Shown here piece after piece: positions 5,659-6,763 of a stretch of DNA of 6,763 nucleotides. Position numbers and translations under genes: made by a program. Under the pieces are notes generated by a model that was given only the letters and a program-made list of their open reading frames with translations, was not told the DNA's origin and searched no databases. This DNA comes from Caldifarciminota bacterium 4484_100. GTDB lineage: Bacteria; Hydrothermota; Tepidihabitantia; SM23-42. The first letter of the stretch is position 1. Each line of letters opens with the position of its first letter. Location of the stretch: positions 1-6,763 of the forward strand of contig MUKB01000106.1 of the NCBI GenBank assembly GCA_002049785.1, in the 5' to 3' direction.

Positions 5659-6258
5659 CGTTCACCCCTTTATATGAGTCCGAAAAACCTTGTTGCGGAT
5701 ACGATAAACCGGGATGAGGTCAGGATAACCTGGCAACCTCCAGATTCCGAAACAATAGGCTATCGCCTGTATCGCAATGGTGTCCTGCTCAATTATCCGC
5801 GCAATTTTGCACCTCAGGGCACTGCCCGGGCATCATGTTCCGCACCAAATTATCCTCCAGAAAGGGCAATCGACAGCGATAATTATTCATACTGGCTTTC
5901 TGATTATGACCCTCAATCACCACTCTGGTGGTCTGATTCATTCAGCCAGGTAATTCCAATCCATTGTATCACAATCTACTGGTACAGGGTTCCTCACTAT
6001 TTTGAGGTTCAGGCCTGGAAGAATGGTGGCTGGCAGACCGTTGATGCAGAAAGTCTCACCTCGGGCTATCATATTATCACGATCCACAGGTTCCCTGATT
6101 TAATCTATACTGACCGCATCAGGATCAATATGCCTGATGTATCAGGTTATTATTGTCTTGGGATATATGAATGTTATATTTATCACTTCAATTTAATTAC
6201 TGATACTACATTTGTAGATACATTTCTGGGTCGATACAACGCAGATTGCCCACCTTGA
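4402..6258 (+). CDS. Surface protein segment 2: rest of CARDB 2, CARDB 3-5, Fn3 half, F5/8C-like domain
   Basis: The homologous sequence in this frame begins at 4390 (S-G-G-V-L-I-D), before any start codon, so this is a continuation and not a separate gene; TTG 4402 is only the first possible start. Counting from 4402, CARDB 2 closes at about residue 55 with V-D-P-D-D-E-I-I-E-I-D-E-S-N-N. CARDB 3 (62-178), CARDB 4 (180-305) and CARDB 5 (309-419) follow, most with the same D-P-D-x-x-I-x-E-x-x-E-x-N-N ending and a P-D-S-G-G motif. Residues about 427-464 are the first strands of an Fn3 domain (V-R-I-T-W-Q-P-P, then Y-R-L-Y-R-N-G-V-L-L-N). They lead directly into an F5/8 type C (discoidin)-like domain at about 466-592: A-S-C-S-A-P-N-Y-P-P-E-R-A-I-D-S-D, a core of I-x-I-Y-W-Y and F-E-V-Q-A-W, and a closing Y-E-C-Y-I-Y. 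The frame should be left after D-T-T-F-V-D-T (607); the final residues to TGA 6256-6258 are shifted. Confidence 0.85.
   Translation: MIDSFIIPELGSMAYDNADVSVLLSEGAHNVYAIVDPDDEIIEIDESNNQAMNSIGVYNQQDLAVYDWAIFVSNTEPVDGDTITIGASVFNIRENIAVNVRLRFYDGNPDSGGVQIGPDQVIDTILPGEFKTVFYDWHLWYIGGRYHYIHAVVDPDSEIVEIDESNNRASRRIKIIGLPDLTGKPERIWTGTLWNPEIPEDGDTTDVYAFVFNIGSWPIKNQDYADKRVDLYLYHNHPDSGGVLIAEKHNYLPYAGDSAYFFGSWNTSGCAGENKFYLIIDPDDSLGELKEDNNIIFTYLPVDSAPMPDLCIRPDSIEFIPEVPIVGDTVSIIAHIFNLQNRQAEDVVVRFFDEEPETGNLITEDTITVIPGLGSVTLIAQYPTLGKAGFHNIYILIDPEDSIPEKNEENNFAFCELNIRSPLYMSPKNLVADTINRDEVRITWQPPDSETIGYRLYRNGVLLNYPRNFAPQGTARASCSAPNYPPERAIDSDNYSYWLSDYDPQSPLWWSDSFSQVIPIHCITIYWYRVPHYFEVQAWKNGGWQTVDAESLTSGYHIITIHRFPDLIYTDRIRINMPDVSGYYCLGIYECYIYHFNLITDTTFVDTFLGRYNADCPP
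6214..6238 (+). repeat. Imperfect 9-base direct repeat at a frame break
   Basis: GTAGATACA at 6214-6222 and GTCGATACA at 6230-6238 differ in one base and are 16 bases apart. Both encode V-D-T, but in different frames. Removing the 16 bases 6223-6238 joins D-T-T-F-V-D-T to T-Q-I-A-H-L-E in one open frame. The correspondence with the break suggests an insertion or imperfect duplication of 16 bases, but similarity beyond the 9-mer is poor, and a larger lost segment is possible. Confidence 0.4.
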
Positions 6259-6628
6259 AAGTAATCCTCCGTATGAAGATTATGATAACCTTGTTGATGA
6301 TATAATCAATCTTCCCGGCGGTATAATGGGTCTCCACCGAAAGATATTGTACTTCTCCCGATTCATAACCGAACCTCAGCACGATTTTCTCTTTGCATAT
6401 AATACCGATGTTGCACAGGAATATGAGGCCTTTAGCGGTCGATACGATTCACTCCAGGTCTTTCTACCACCAGACCAGCGCAGACTGAGATTTTATACGG
6501 ACTACGCAGGAACATTTTCTGGCTGGTCCATTGATAGTATTCGATACTTTTTCGATTATAATTCTACTGTATATTATGATTATGTCTATGAAAAGTCTAT
6601 GAAAATGGCACCCATACCTATGAAGTAA
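6239..6628 (+). CDS. Surface protein segment 3: CUB-like domain and start of the second Fn3 half
   Basis: This frame is open from 6218 and becomes meaningful at about 6239. It encodes T-Q-I-A-H-L-E-S-N-P-P-Y-E-D-Y-D-N-L, then L-P-G-G-I, I-L-Y-F-S-R-F-I-T-E, H-D-F-L-F-A-Y, L-R-F-Y-T-D-Y-A-G and FSGWSIDSIRYFF. The pattern of an E-S-x-x-P-Y-x-x-x-Y-D opening, a hydrophobic F-S-x-F-x-x-E strand, a D-F-x-x-x-Y strand and a closing G-W-x-I-D-x-I is that of prokaryotic CUB-like domains found in secreted multidomain proteins. It continues into Fn3-like sequence, S-T-V-Y-Y-D-Y-V-Y-E, up to 6592. The last residues, K-S-M-K-M-A and on, are a shifted reading caused by the duplication at 6584-6605. ATG 6326 is an internal methionine, not a plausible gene start. 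Confidence 0.65.
   Translation, partial: TQIAHLESNPPYEDYDNLVDDIINLPGGIMGLHRKILYFSRFITEPQHDFLFAYNTDVAQEYEAFSGRYDSLQVFLPPDQRRLRFYTDYAGTFSGWSIDSIRYFFDYNSTVYYDYVYEKSMKMAPIPMK
6584..6605 (+). repeat. 11-base perfect tandem duplication breaking the reading frame
   Basis: GTCTATGAAAA occurs twice with no spacer (6584-6594 and 6595-6605). Eleven is not a multiple of three, so the second copy shifts translation. With one copy the protein reads Y-D-Y-V-Y-E-N-G-T-H-T-Y-E-V-T-A-I-D, a textbook Fn3 segment. With two copies the frame ends at TGA/TAA-type stops shortly after (stop at 6626-6628). Confidence 0.9.
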
Positions 6629-6763
6629 CTGCTATTGATAGTTTTGGCAATGAAGGGCCTCCGGCTACGGTTCAAATTGTAATCTCGGATACTTCAGCAC
6701 CAGCACGGCCTGAGAGCCTCAGGGTTTTTCCTGGTAACCATTGTGCTCATCTTACCTGGAAGA
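6592..6763 (+). CDS. Surface protein segment 4: end of Fn3 and start of a further Fn3, cut by the window end
   Basis: In the frame of segment 2 the sequence reads V-Y-E-N-G-T-H-T-Y-E-V-T-A-I-D-S-F-G-N-E-G-P-P, the classical F and G strands that close a fibronectin type III domain. A short linker with S-A-P-A-R-P-E-S-L-R-V then opens the next Fn3, up to H-L-T-W-K at the last bases. The frame is open to the end of the window, so the gene continues. It has no start of its own; it joins segment 3 if one copy of the 11-base repeat is removed. Confidence 0.8.

Larger units (their letters stand above)
3147..6763 (+). pseudogene. Giant secreted multidomain surface protein, frame-broken, runs off the window
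   Basis: Four consecutive reading frames on this strand make sense only as one protein: signal peptide, alpha/alpha-toroid, five CARDB repeats, an Fn3 half, an F5/8C-like domain, a CUB-like domain, the other Fn3 half, and the beginning of another Fn3 where the window stops. More than 1,200 residues would be present if the frame were repaired. Breaks lie at about 4386-4392 (0 to +1 frame, with loss of about 25 residues of CARDB), 6222-6238 (repaired by removing 16 bases) and 6594-6605 (an 11-base tandem duplication); a fourth may lie at the start. Such proteins are extracellular, and these domains bind sugars, proteins or other cell surfaces. The codons on either side of each break still encode well-conserved domains, so the damage is recent, reversible or artefactual rather than ancient. 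No catalytic domain is seen. Confidence 0.75.

Overview
The window reads almost entirely on the + strand and looks like a piece of chromosome from a Gram-negative, probably uncultivated bacterium. A DUF5916 outer-membrane-type protein next to a giant secreted protein (alpha/alpha-toroid, CARDB, Fn3, F5/8C-like and CUB-like domains) is a mix I associate with FCB-type and candidate-phylum genomes such as WOR-3/Stahlbacteria, Cloacimonadota or Zixibacteria. That placement is an inference from domain architecture; no marker gene or RNA gene is present to settle it.

Layout: (1) 1-258 is the 3' end of an unrecognised gene whose tail resembles a KOW-type beta-barrel. (2) 268-641 is the wreck of a radical SAM/SPASM peptide-modifying enzyme. 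The C-terminal SPASM cysteine cluster survives as a 99-residue reading frame, a possible N-terminus survives as 25 codons just upstream, and the catalytic radical SAM core is missing. (3) 646-2895 is an intact 749-residue DUF5916 protein: signal peptide, CBM9-like domain, then a predicted outer-membrane beta-barrel. (4) 2896-3146 is a 251-base intergenic region with two short palindromes, a good sigma-70-type promoter and a leader able to form competing hairpins. (5) 3147 to the window end is one very large secreted or surface protein gene, broken into at least four pieces in alternating frames.

The main message is the kind of damage. In region 5 the reading frame breaks at about 4390, 6222-6238 and 6594, and possibly also at the start near 3146. 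The break at 6594 is exactly an 11-base perfect tandem duplication (GTCTATGAAAA twice); removing one copy restores a canonical Fn3 sequence. The break at 4390 lacks about 25 residues of a CARDB repeat, so it is a deletion of roughly 74-80 bases. The break near 6230 is repaired by removing 16 bases between two near-identical 9-mers. The radical SAM remnant likewise appears to have lost its middle. The region thus shows short duplications and deletions, from decay, from reversible slippage, or from assembly artefacts; reads are needed to tell which.

Functionally, the DUF5916 protein and the broken giant are both envelope or extracellular products, but they are separated by a promoter and need not act together. 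I did not see a complete new system. The closest candidates are the slippage-broken adhesin-like gene and the structured leader in front of it.
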